Translations under genes and position numbers: made by a program
Part shown: piece by piece, positions 24,009-30,541 of the stretch
How positions within the stretch are numbered: the stretch's first letter is position 1
How the letters are laid out: each line of letters opens with the position of its first letter
The notes under the pieces: generated by a model
Told to the model about the DNA's origin: nothing
The model's input: only the letters and a program-made list of their open reading frames with translations
The model's database searches: none
Source of the DNA: Candidatus Cloacimonadota bacterium
GTDB taxonomy: Bacteria; Cloacimonadota; Cloacimonadia; Cloacimonadales; Cloacimonadaceae
Assembly: GCA_029567705.1 (NCBI GenBank)
Contig: JAKPXC010000053.1
Span: 1 to 40,582 of the forward strand
Reading direction: 5' to 3'
Length of the DNA stretch: 40,582 nt

Positions 24009-26701
24009 GACCGAGTGCACTATTCTTGATCATACTGGTATTGTTGTGCGGAACCCTTCTACAGGGAGCACCACAGCGGTTCCTTCCCGTAGAGGCTGTA
24101 CAGCCTGATGGCACAGAGCTAAGTATCTTTGCTTCGGGAGACGAGTTTCACAATTGGCTCCACGATGAGAGCAACTACACCATAGTCCGTGCCAATGATG
24201 GAAGCTACGTTTATGCAGAGCCCTCCGGCAGATCACTGGTTGCGGGTAACTTACTGGTGGGCAGAGACGATCCTGCCTCTCGTTCAATACCGGTTGGTTT
24301 GAACCTTAGCCCGGAAGAGATAGAGGCCAAGTATGCCAGAAACGCTTCGATTCGTGATTACAGCAACGGACGTAGCCCTCACACAGGGCAATTCAATAAC
24401 CTTGTGGTCTTTATCAAGTTTGCAGATAGTCCGGATTTTGCCCAGCCCATCACCACCTATCAGACGATGTTTAATGATGCCACACCTGGAGCGAACTCCA
24501 TGAAGAATTACTTCGCTGCAGCTTCGTATCAGCAGCTTAGTGTGGATTCATTCTTTTATCCTGAACCCAATGGTACAGCTATTGTGAGCTATACCGATGT
24601 TCATCCCAGAGCATATTTCAGCCCCTATTCTGTCTCAAATCCAAAAGGTTACAATCCCGATAATGATGATCGCACTATTCGCGAGCACACACTTCTGGCC
24701 AATGCGATAGCGTCAATAGCTCCCACTATTCCGGCAAGCCTCGATCTGGATGGGGATGATGATGGCTATATCGATAATGTATGCTTTATCATTCAAGGCT
24801 CTACCGACGGCTGGGCAGAATTGCTCTGGCCTCATCGCTGGACTCTCTATGCCGTGGATGCTTATCTACAGGGTGCTTTGGTATGGGATTTTAATTTCCA
24901 GCTGGAGAATTCCCTTTCTTCCAGTGGAGCTTCTGTGCTTTCTCACGAGATGTTTCATTCTTTGGGTGCTCCGGATCTTTACAGGTACAATGATAACACC
25001 ATCACACCCATCGGAGGCTGGGATTTGATGGCTTCAAACACAAACCCTCCCCAGCACATGAGCGTGTGGATGAAGTACCGGTATGGGGAGTGGGTTCCTG
25101 CTCCACCCATGATTACCCAAAGCGGGGAGTACACATTATCACCGGTGGCTACCAGTTCCACCAACAACATCTACAGGATTCCCTCCTGGCGTTCAAACGA
25201 AAGCTATGTGGTAGAATACAGGAAAGCCGATACCGTGTATGATACCACGCTTCCCGGCTTTGGACTGCTGGTGTATCGCCTTGATACTCGTGAAAATGGA
25301 AATGCCGGAGGACCTCCGGACGAACTCTATATCTACCGTCCGGGTGGAACCAATACTACTACAAACGGAATGCTGGCTCAGGCTGCACTTTCTGCCAACA
25401 GCGGACGCACCATGATTAATGAATCCACTTCGCCCAATGGCTTCATGGGCAATAATTCTGCCGGAGGCTTGAACCTGTTTGACGTGGGTCAGATGGGTGA
25501 AACTATCACCTTTAAGGTGAAGATATCCGATATTCAGATCACCCAACCCAAAGGTGGGGAAGCCTGGTTTTATGGCACCAATAAGACTATCACATGGAAA
25601 GCCAAGAACAATCTGGGCAGCGTGATGATAGAATTTAGCAGCGATGGCGGCCAGAACTGGTCTGTCGTCACCTCTTCAACTCTGAACAACGGCAATTACA
25701 CCTGGCAAGGTCTGCCACTGGTGGATAGTGCCAATTGCCACATCAGGATCACACATCTGTCCACCGGACAGATGGATTCGAATTACTATCCTTTTGAGAT
25801 AATCAGCCAGGTTGCCGTACCAACTCCTGTGTTTCCCGTGAATGGCGAGCAGAACGCTCCCACCAATCCTCTCTTAAACTGGGGATCAGTCAATGGCGCA
25901 ACCGGCTATCACCTGCAGGTTTCTACCGATCCGGGTTTTGGAAGCTATCTGGTTAATCTTATCGGGCACCCAAGCAACAGCTATCAAATGAGCGGATTGC
26001 AACCCTTTACTGCATATTATTGGAGAGTTGCCACCGAAAGTGAACAGGGAGACGGTCCCTTCTGTGATGACCACAGTTTTACCACCGGACAAATCACGGA
26101 ATTGCCGGCCGTGCCGCAATTGATTTCTCCTCAAAACTATGCCTCCGGACTTCCTATGAACCCGAGTTTCTCTTGGGCTTCATCGTATCTGGCTGAGAGC
26201 TATAAGATTCAGATATCCGTAAGTCCTTACTTCTCAAACATTGCCCATGAAGCGGATAATCTGACCTCAACCAGTTACCAGGCACCGACATTAGCCCCCA
26301 ATACCACATATTTCTGGAGAGTTTGTGCCCAGAATCCCGCCGGTTACAGCAATTTCACCACCAGCCGCAGATTCGCAACCGGCAATACCGTATCCAATGA
26401 GGAAGACACAGCAGGTTTAAATGTTAACCGCCTGATACAGAATTACCCCAATCCCTTTAACCCCAGCACTACAATCAGATTACAAGTGAAAAGTGTCGGC
26501 CAGCAGCTTGGCTTGAAGATCTATAATAGCAAAGGACAACTGGTCAGAACTTTGTTTGATGGCGTGGCACCAAGTTTGGAGCTTAATCTCATCTGGGATG
26601 GAAGAGATCAGCAAGGCAGAGAGGTGGGCAGCGGGATCTATCTGTACAGAATGGAATCCGGCTCGTTTACCGAGACTCGTAGAATGGTTCTGATCAAGTA
26701 A
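24005..26701 (+). CDS. Secreted M6-family metalloprotease with Ig/FN3-like domains and type IX-like sorting tail
   Basis: The 898-residue protein has a signal peptide (MRPSALFLIILVLLCGTLLQG) and a propeptide-like N-terminus. An M6 (immune inhibitor A-like) catalytic domain follows, with zinc motif HEMFHSLGAPD: His314, Glu315 and His318, with Asp324 in the position of the third ligand. An Asp-rich loop (DLDGDDDGYIDN) precedes it near 250. Residues about 507-600 form an Ig-like beta domain (SSDGGQNWS), then two fibronectin-III-like repeats near 602-695 and 699-795 (both containing YYWRV/YFWRV-type strands), and a tail NYPNPFNPSTTIRLQV from about 808. Expected role is extracellular protein breakdown feeding amino-acid fermentation. 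It starts inside the stop of the IscA-like gene. Confidence 0.92.
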   Translation: MRPSALFLIILVLLCGTLLQGAPQRFLPVEAVQPDGTELSIFASGDEFHNWLHDESNYTIVRANDGSYVYAEPSGRSLVAGNLLVGRDDPASRSIPVGLNLSPEEIEAKYARNASIRDYSNGRSPHTGQFNNLVVFIKFADSPDFAQPITTYQTMFNDATPGANSMKNYFAAASYQQLSVDSFFYPEPNGTAIVSYTDVHPRAYFSPYSVSNPKGYNPDNDDRTIREHTLLANAIASIAPTIPASLDLDGDDDGYIDNVCFIIQGSTDGWAELLWPHRWTLYAVDAYLQGALVWDFNFQLENSLSSSGASVLSHEMFHSLGAPDLYRYNDNTITPIGGWDLMASNTNPPQHMSVWMKYRYGEWVPAPPMITQSGEYTLSPVATSSTNNIYRIPSWRSNESYVVEYRKADTVYDTTLPGFGLLVYRLDTRENGNAGGPPDELYIYRPGGTNTTTNGMLAQAALSANSGRTMINESTSPNGFMGNNSAGGLNLFDVGQMGETITFKVKISDIQITQPKGGEAWFYGTNKTITWKAKNNLGSVMIEFSSDGGQNWSVVTSSTLNNGNYTWQGLPLVDSANCHIRITHLSTGQMDSNYYPFEIISQVAVPTPVFPVNGEQNAPTNPLLNWGSVNGATGYHLQVSTDPGFGSYLVNLIGHPSNSYQMSGLQPFTAYYWRVATESEQGDGPFCDDHSFTTGQITELPAVPQLISPQNYASGLPMNPSFSWASSYLAESYKIQISVSPYFSNIAHEADNLTSTSYQAPTLAPNTTYFWRVCAQNPAGYSNFTTSRRFATGNTVSNEEDTAGLNVNRLIQNYPNPFNPSTTIRLQVKSVGQQLGLKIYNSKGQLVRTLFDGVAPSLELNLIWDGRDQQGREVGSGIYLYRMESGSFTETRRMVLIK

Positions 26702-26726
26702 ATTAGATAAGATTCATAGATATGAG

Positions 26727-26754
26727 ACGGTGGCTTCGGCCACCGTTCTTTTTT
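26727..26754 (+). terminator. Intrinsic terminator after the M6 protease
   Basis: ACGGTGGC and GCCACCGT form an 8-bp perfect stem closed by a TTCG tetraloop, followed by TCTTTTTT. It lies 25 nt past the stop codon. Confidence 0.92.
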
Positions 26755-26788
26755 CCTCTTGAACGTTATGCTTTCCTCATTTCTCCCG

Positions 26789-26865
26789 GACTCTTCACCG
26801 TGTCTTGCAGGACTCTTCCCGAGCAAAGTGTTCGGGAAGAGTCCTGCAAGACACGGTGAAGAGTC
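26789..26865. repeat. Perfect 34-bp inverted repeat with 9-nt spacer and internal 22-nt periodic repeat
   Basis: The left arm 26789-26822 and right arm 26832-26865 are exact reverse complements (34 of 34), with spacer GCAAAGTGT, three base pairs of which can extend the stem with one G-T. GGACTCTTC recurs within the left arm at 26788 and 26810, giving a 22-nt period. No T-run follows. The perfect match implies recent origin or active maintenance. Confidence 0.95.
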
Positions 26866-26991
26866 GGCGACAAACCAGGAACTTCTATGGATCGTGCAAC
26901 CCCATGTAGTGGGGTGGTATAATACAGCCCATATTGAGGGCGAAGCCTGAAAACTATGGGTATGCTGGGCAGATTACCTCTTCTGAACCTC

Positions 26992-27038
26992 AATTCCCTC
27001 CCTGGGAGTGCGTAGAACGCACCCCCAGGGAGGGAATT
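26992..27038. repeat. 22-bp inverted repeat with AGA loop
   Basis: The left arm (26992-27013, starting AATTCCCTCCCTGGG) and right arm (27017-27038) match at 21 of 22 positions, with a single A-C mismatch and a 3-nt loop. No T-run follows (TTTCG only), so it does not look like a simple terminator. Confidence 0.92.
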
Positions 27039-27065
27039 TCGTACATTTAATATAAACCCATAATA

Positions 27066-27122
27066 CCCATGGTTCGCTTCGCTTCACCATGGGCTATGTT
27101 ACTTCACCCCGCTCCGCGGGGT
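27066..27122. repeat. Two adjacent palindromes: CCCATGGT/ACCATGGG and ACCCCGC/GCGGGGT
   Basis: The first has 8-bp arms (27066-27073, 27086-27093) around a 12-nt loop made of repeated TCGCT units. The second has 7-bp arms (27106-27112, 27116-27122) around TCC. From memory, such alternating palindromes occur in intergenic repeats of FCB genomes; I could not check this. Confidence 0.8.
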
Positions 27123-27168
27123 TCCTCTATGTCCAGGAACTTGTGTTTTGTACGTATACAAAGACTGA

Positions 27169-27240
27169 TGCATCCACCGCAATATACGGGGAAAGTTGGG
27201 GGAAGGGTACCCAAACTTTCGCCGTAAATTGCTTTATGCA
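27169..27240. repeat. 72-nt imperfect inverted repeat
   Basis: From outside in, TGCAT, GCAAT, TACGG, GAAAGTT and GGG on the left match CCC, AACTTTC, CCGTA, ATTGC and ATGCA on the right, separated by small mismatches and a one-base bulge. The matching mismatched segments suggest a folded RNA stem or an old terminal-repeat element. Confidence 0.8.
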
Positions 27241-27244
27241 ACGT

Positions 27245-27284
27245 TCTAGAAAACGATATAACTGGTTATCGATCAATCACTAGA
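27245..27284. repeat. Nested imperfect hairpin
   Basis: TCTAG (27245-27249) pairs with CTAGA (27280-27284), enclosing CGATATAAC (27254-27262) paired with GTTATCG (27265-27271) with a two-base bulge. It continues the series of stems. Confidence 0.55.
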
Positions 27285-27326
27285 CGCTCTCGACAGGTAT
27301 ATCTGAAGCATAGCCCGGAAAGAAAA

Positions 27327-27353
27327 TTAGCAGTCATTCAAAAAGACTGCTAA
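27327..27353. promoter_or_regulatory. CIRCE-like heat-shock operator (HrcA site variant)
   Basis: TTAGCAGTC (27327-27335), a 9-nt spacer and GACTGCTAA (27345-27353) have the exact 9-N9-9 architecture of CIRCE (TTAGCACTC-N9-GAGTGCTAA). They differ by one base per arm, and the change is symmetrical, so the dyad stays perfect. It lies 7 nt upstream of the predicted -35 box of hsp20, a natural HrcA target. Extended AAA/TTT flanks and a T-rich tail mean it could alternatively be a terminator, but no gene lies within 620 nt upstream. Confidence 0.68.
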
Positions 27354-27360
27354 TTTCTTC

Positions 27361-27388
27361 TTGCTTTTCTTGCAGGCCCGATTATACT
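27361..27388 (+). promoter_or_regulatory. Probable hsp20 promoter
   Basis: TTGCTT (27361-27366) and TATACT (27383-27388) are 16 nt apart, with the -10 box 35 nt before the hsp20 start. The -35 box is weak (3/6), as in a promoter held by a repressor or needing another factor. The dyad at 27327-27353 lies just upstream. Confidence 0.5.
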
Positions 27389-27423
27389 ATGAGTAGAAAA
27401 TAAAGAAACCATGGAGGTTCAAA

Positions 27424-27858
27424 ATGAAACTCGTACCTTATCGCAAGGCTGACTACAGACCAATGAGCAATATGCTCAGCTTATTCGATGAGTTCTTTAA
27501 CCGTTATTATGAGGACGACTCCAACGACGAAAACTATCGTGCCATGGCTCTGGATATTGTGGAGCAAGACAAGGAGTTTGAGGTTTTGGCCAATTTGCCC
27601 GGTTTCAAAAAGGAAGATCTCAAGATCTCCGTGCATGAGAATCAACTGTTGATCGAGGCCAATTGCACCAAGAATACCGAAGAACAAAAAGGCACCATCT
27701 ATCGCTGCGAGAGATACAGCGGCTCATATCGCAGATCGCTCCTGCTTCCGGAAAATGCCGAAGTGGGCAAGATCTCTGCCAAGATGGAAGATGGCGTTCT
27801 GAGCCTGAAGATTCCCAAGAAAGAGCCGACCCCAAAGAAAGAAATCGTAATCGAATAA
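27424..27858 (+). CDS. hsp20: Small heat-shock protein, Hsp20/alpha-crystallin family
   Basis: The 144-residue protein has the normal length. After a variable N-terminus with aromatic/acidic residues (FDEFFNRYYEDD), the alpha-crystallin domain spans about 40-135, with LANLPGFKKEDLKISV, then YRCERYSGSYRRSLLLP and the signature AKMEDGVLSLKIPK. A C-terminal I-x-I motif (IVI) follows, used for oligomer contacts. These are ATP-independent holdases that keep unfolding proteins soluble. GGAGG lies 7-8 nt before ATG 27424. It is a single-gene unit between a CIRCE-like operator and a strong terminator, consistent with heat-induced expression. Confidence 0.96.
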   Translation: MKLVPYRKADYRPMSNMLSLFDEFFNRYYEDDSNDENYRAMALDIVEQDKEFEVLANLPGFKKEDLKISVHENQLLIEANCTKNTEEQKGTIYRCERYSGSYRRSLLLPENAEVGKISAKMEDGVLSLKIPKKEPTPKKEIVIE

Positions 27859-27880
27859 GAAACATAGAATGGTCTCCGAT

Positions 27881-27915
27881 GAGTCCCGATCCGGAAAGGG
27901 ATCGGGGCTCTTTTT
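27881..27915 (+). terminator. Intrinsic terminator of hsp20
   Basis: GAGTCCCGATCC (27881-27892) pairs with GGATCGGGGCTC (27899-27910), 12 bp with one G-T pair, over a 6-nt loop and followed by TTTTT. Confidence 0.92.
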
Positions 27916-27933
27916 GTTTCAATTGCTTTTTTC

Positions 27934-27961
27934 TTGACCAAATGGGGCTTTATGCCATAAT
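27934..27961 (+). promoter_or_regulatory. Probable promoter of the YfhO-family gene
   Basis: TTGACC (27934-27939) and CATAAT (27956-27961) each match the sigma-70 consensus at 5/6 and are 16 nt apart, directly after the hsp20 terminator and 30 nt before the next start. Confidence 0.58.
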
Positions 27962-27990
27962 GGAATGAAGACTAAGTTCGAGGTTTATAT

Positions 27991-30510
27991 ATGTCCAAAA
28001 AGTCATATAAGCAAGATAAGAAAGCCCTGCCAGACAGCAGTCTGAAAAAGATGCAGGATGCTTCCAAGCCGCTGATAGATCAACGTTATACTCCCTGGAT
28101 AATGGCTGCTCTATTGATACTGATCGTGAGCTTGATGTATTTCCCGGTCGCTTTTGGCGGCAAAGCTCCGATAGCCTCCGACATCACCCAATGGCAAGGG
28201 GCGGCAAAGACAATTATAGACTATAATAAACAGAATTCAGATACAGCGCTTTGGACGCCTAATATGTTCAGCGGAATGCCGGCCTACATGATATCGTTCC
28301 CCAACCGCTATCCCTTTCTGGAAAGCGTTACCAAGCTTACGGACAAGGTGATTAATTGGCGAATATTCCTGCTGATTATTGGTGGATTGGGCATCTTTGT
28401 CTTGCTCAGATACTTCAAGCTTGATCCCTGGGTAGCATTCATGGGAGCTGTGGCTTTCATCTTCAGTTGCCACTGGGTGGGCCTCATCGAGATTGGGCAT
28501 AATACCAAGTTTAGGGCTATCATGTATATTCCCTGGGTGATCTGGGCGTTATTCCGGCTGCGTGATAAGCGGGATGTGCTTAGCTTGGGCCTGATGGCCA
28601 CTTTCCTGATTACTCAATTACGGGAGAATCATCCTCAGATCAGCTACTATCTCTACCTTTTTGTAGGTATGTACTGGGTTTATTCTCTGATCGAAGCATT
28701 AAAAGCCAAAGAACTGAAGAAGTTTGGCATCTTCACGTTGCTATTGGTACTGGCCTTTGGGTTCACGCTGCTGGCGGTGATGAATCCCTTCCTTAGTACG
28801 ATGGAATACAGCCATTATACCATGCGGGGAGGCTCAGCCGGCCTGGATAAGGCTTATGCCCAGAGCTGGAGCTTCCATCCTCTGGAAATAATCGGCTTCA
28901 TTATTCCGGATTTCTTTGGCGGGATAAACAACAACTATTGGGGCTATATGCCCTTTACTCAGATTTATAACTACTTTGGGCTGGTGGTGCTGGCTCTGGG
29001 ATTCTTTGCCCTCATGGGGCGGCACAAGCGCTTCGCCATTTTCCTCTGGATAAGCTCGGCTCTCTTTACCATAATGAGTTTTGGGGAGTTTGCTCCCTTT
29101 ATCAGTGATCTGCTCCTGAAGTATCTGCCCTATTTCAATAAGTTCCGAGTACCTTCGATGATCTTGATCATGACGCAGATCATTGCAGTGATTCTGGCAG
29201 CTTTGGGAATGGATAACATCCTCTCTGCTGAAGGTTCTCAGCGGGATAAACTGGGGAAATTGCTCTATAAGCTCTTCTGGATCTGTGGAGGCCTGTTTGT
29301 GGCCTGGCTGCTGCTTTCAAAATCTGTCTTCCGTTCTTTGCCCTTCGTGAACGATAGCACTTTGGCTGATCTGATGAACAATTACAAGCTCACCGACCTT
29401 CCGGAGGAATACAAGCTGGAGCGCTTGAACCTGCTCTTCAAGAGCGGTACTCTGAGCCTGCTGTTCCTCACGGTGTCTCTGGGGCTGGCTTACCTGTACA
29501 GTGTAAAGAAGCTCGGCAGAGCGATTTTTGTTTGGCTAATCACCATCATTATCTTTATCGATCTTTGGATCTACACCGGTAAGCATCTCAAAGAAGTGGA
29601 GAAGCCGGCAGAACATCTAAAGCGCTTTGAAATGACGGATTATGATCAATTCCTGCTTCAGGATAAGACAAACTACCGGATCTATCCTTTCAATACCGGC
29701 AGAGTGCGTCCGGCGGGTGAATGGGCCTATTATCACCAGACGATTGACGGCTATTCGGCAGCCAAACTGAAGCGTTATGACGATATCCTGAAGATAGTCA
29801 ATGGAGATGCCGCCAAGCAGACTCAAGGCGAGTTTGTGCGCTATCTGATGAACCTGATGGAGAAGCGGACAGAGAGCAGCACTCCGGTTCTGGATATGCT
29901 CAATGCGAAGTATATACTGATCCCGGATTCACTGCCAGGAACTCAATTCCTCAACAAGATAGATCAGGTCTATGCCGGTTCTGCCAATATGCATGTTTTC
30001 AAGAACAACACTGTGCTTCCCAGAGCCTGGTTTGTGAAGCAACAGAGCTATGTTGGCTCCCCGGATTCGATCCTTTCAGTTCTGCAAAGAGGGGAGTTTG
30101 ATCCTTCCAGAACGGCTTTGGTGGAAACTGCCGATGCTGTGGTGAGTGGTTCGGATAGTCTCTCGGTGGGAACTGTGGAAGAGCTTGGCCGTTCGTTACA
30201 TAAGCTCGAGTATCGGCTGCAATCTCCCGGAGAGGGTTATCTGGTGCTGTCCGAAGTGTATTATCCCGCCGGGTGGAAAGCTATTCTGGATGGCAAGGAG
30301 ATTCCAATCTATGCCACGAATTACATCCTGAGAGGCTTGAAGATTCCCTCAGGAGAGCACAAGCTGGAACTGGTCTTTGCCCCGGATACTTACAAGCAAA
30401 GCCTGACCCTGAGTATGCTTGGTATACTGCTTACGATTCTGGCTGTGGTGGGTGGTGGATTATTGAACTATAAAAAAAGATTGACACCAAAGATAAAACC
30501 GCAAGACTGA
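27991..30510 (+). CDS. YfhO-family integral membrane protein (GT-C-like fold)
   Basis: The 839-residue protein has a hydrophilic cytoplasmic N-terminus of about 35 residues, then about a dozen membrane helices. Family landmarks include SDITQWQG and TPNMFSGMPAYM in the first periplasmic loop and the HPLEIIGFIIPDFFGG segment mid-protein. A large C-terminal periplasmic domain (SEVYYPAGWKAILDGKEIPI, then GLKIPSGEHKLEL) precedes a last helix. YfhO in Firmicutes takes part in glycosylating lipoteichoic acid, and other members are predicted lipid-carrier glycosyltransferases. In a Gram-negative host the acceptor is unknown. A charged pair in the first loop (SDIT) would be the expected catalytic area. 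The next gene follows after 31 nt. Confidence 0.85.
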   Translation: MSKKSYKQDKKALPDSSLKKMQDASKPLIDQRYTPWIMAALLILIVSLMYFPVAFGGKAPIASDITQWQGAAKTIIDYNKQNSDTALWTPNMFSGMPAYMISFPNRYPFLESVTKLTDKVINWRIFLLIIGGLGIFVLLRYFKLDPWVAFMGAVAFIFSCHWVGLIEIGHNTKFRAIMYIPWVIWALFRLRDKRDVLSLGLMATFLITQLRENHPQISYYLYLFVGMYWVYSLIEALKAKELKKFGIFTLLLVLAFGFTLLAVMNPFLSTMEYSHYTMRGGSAGLDKAYAQSWSFHPLEIIGFIIPDFFGGINNNYWGYMPFTQIYNYFGLVVLALGFFALMGRHKRFAIFLWISSALFTIMSFGEFAPFISDLLLKYLPYFNKFRVPSMILIMTQIIAVILAALGMDNILSAEGSQRDKLGKLLYKLFWICGGLFVAWLLLSKSVFRSLPFVNDSTLADLMNNYKLTDLPEEYKLERLNLLFKSGTLSLLFLTVSLGLAYLYSVKKLGRAIFVWLITIIIFIDLWIYTGKHLKEVEKPAEHLKRFEMTDYDQFLLQDKTNYRIYPFNTGRVRPAGEWAYYHQTIDGYSAAKLKRYDDILKIVNGDAAKQTQGEFVRYLMNLMEKRTESSTPVLDMLNAKYILIPDSLPGTQFLNKIDQVYAGSANMHVFKNNTVLPRAWFVKQQSYVGSPDSILSVLQRGEFDPSRTALVETADAVVSGSDSLSVGTVEELGRSLHKLEYRLQSPGEGYLVLSEVYYPAGWKAILDGKEIPIYATNYILRGLKIPSGEHKLELVFAPDTYKQSLTLSMLGILLTILAVVGGGLLNYKKRLTPKIKPQD

Positions 30511-30541
30511 CAGAATATGAAGATGACTAAAAGAGGTTACT

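Larger units (their letters stand above)
26755..27326. other. Gene-free, hairpin-dense intergenic region
   Basis: No convincing coding frame was found. At least nine stem-loops follow one another: 26789-26865, 26899-26915 (ACCCCA/TGGGGT), 26992-27038, 27066-27093, 27106-27122, 27121-27140 (GTTCCT/AGGAAC), 27147-27162 (TTTGTA/TACAAA), 27169-27240 and 27245-27284. A perfect TATAAT sits at 26918-26923 without a good -35 box. The region could be a cluster of dispersed palindromic repeats, a decayed mobile element, or a long structured RNA. I do not recognise a known RNA family. Confidence 0.75.

Noticed and set aside
24005-26701. Possible sialidase or glycosidase activity from the Asp-box-like SSDGGQNWS
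   Set aside because: A single such loop lies in an Ig-like domain of a protein whose catalytic motif is clearly that of an M6 protease.
26788-26865. CRISPR array
   Set aside because: Only two copies of a 9-nt word at 22-nt spacing per arm, in inverted orientation, with no unique spacers and no cas genes.
26759-26950. A 63-codon plus-strand frame containing GKSPARHGEES-type sequence, and a similar minus-strand frame
   Set aside because: Both strands encode similar peptides because the DNA is a perfect inverted repeat; this is not evidence for a gene.
27089-27283. A 64-codon frame in the hairpin cluster
   Set aside because: It reads across several palindromes, has no ribosome site, and its sequence is explained by the repeats.
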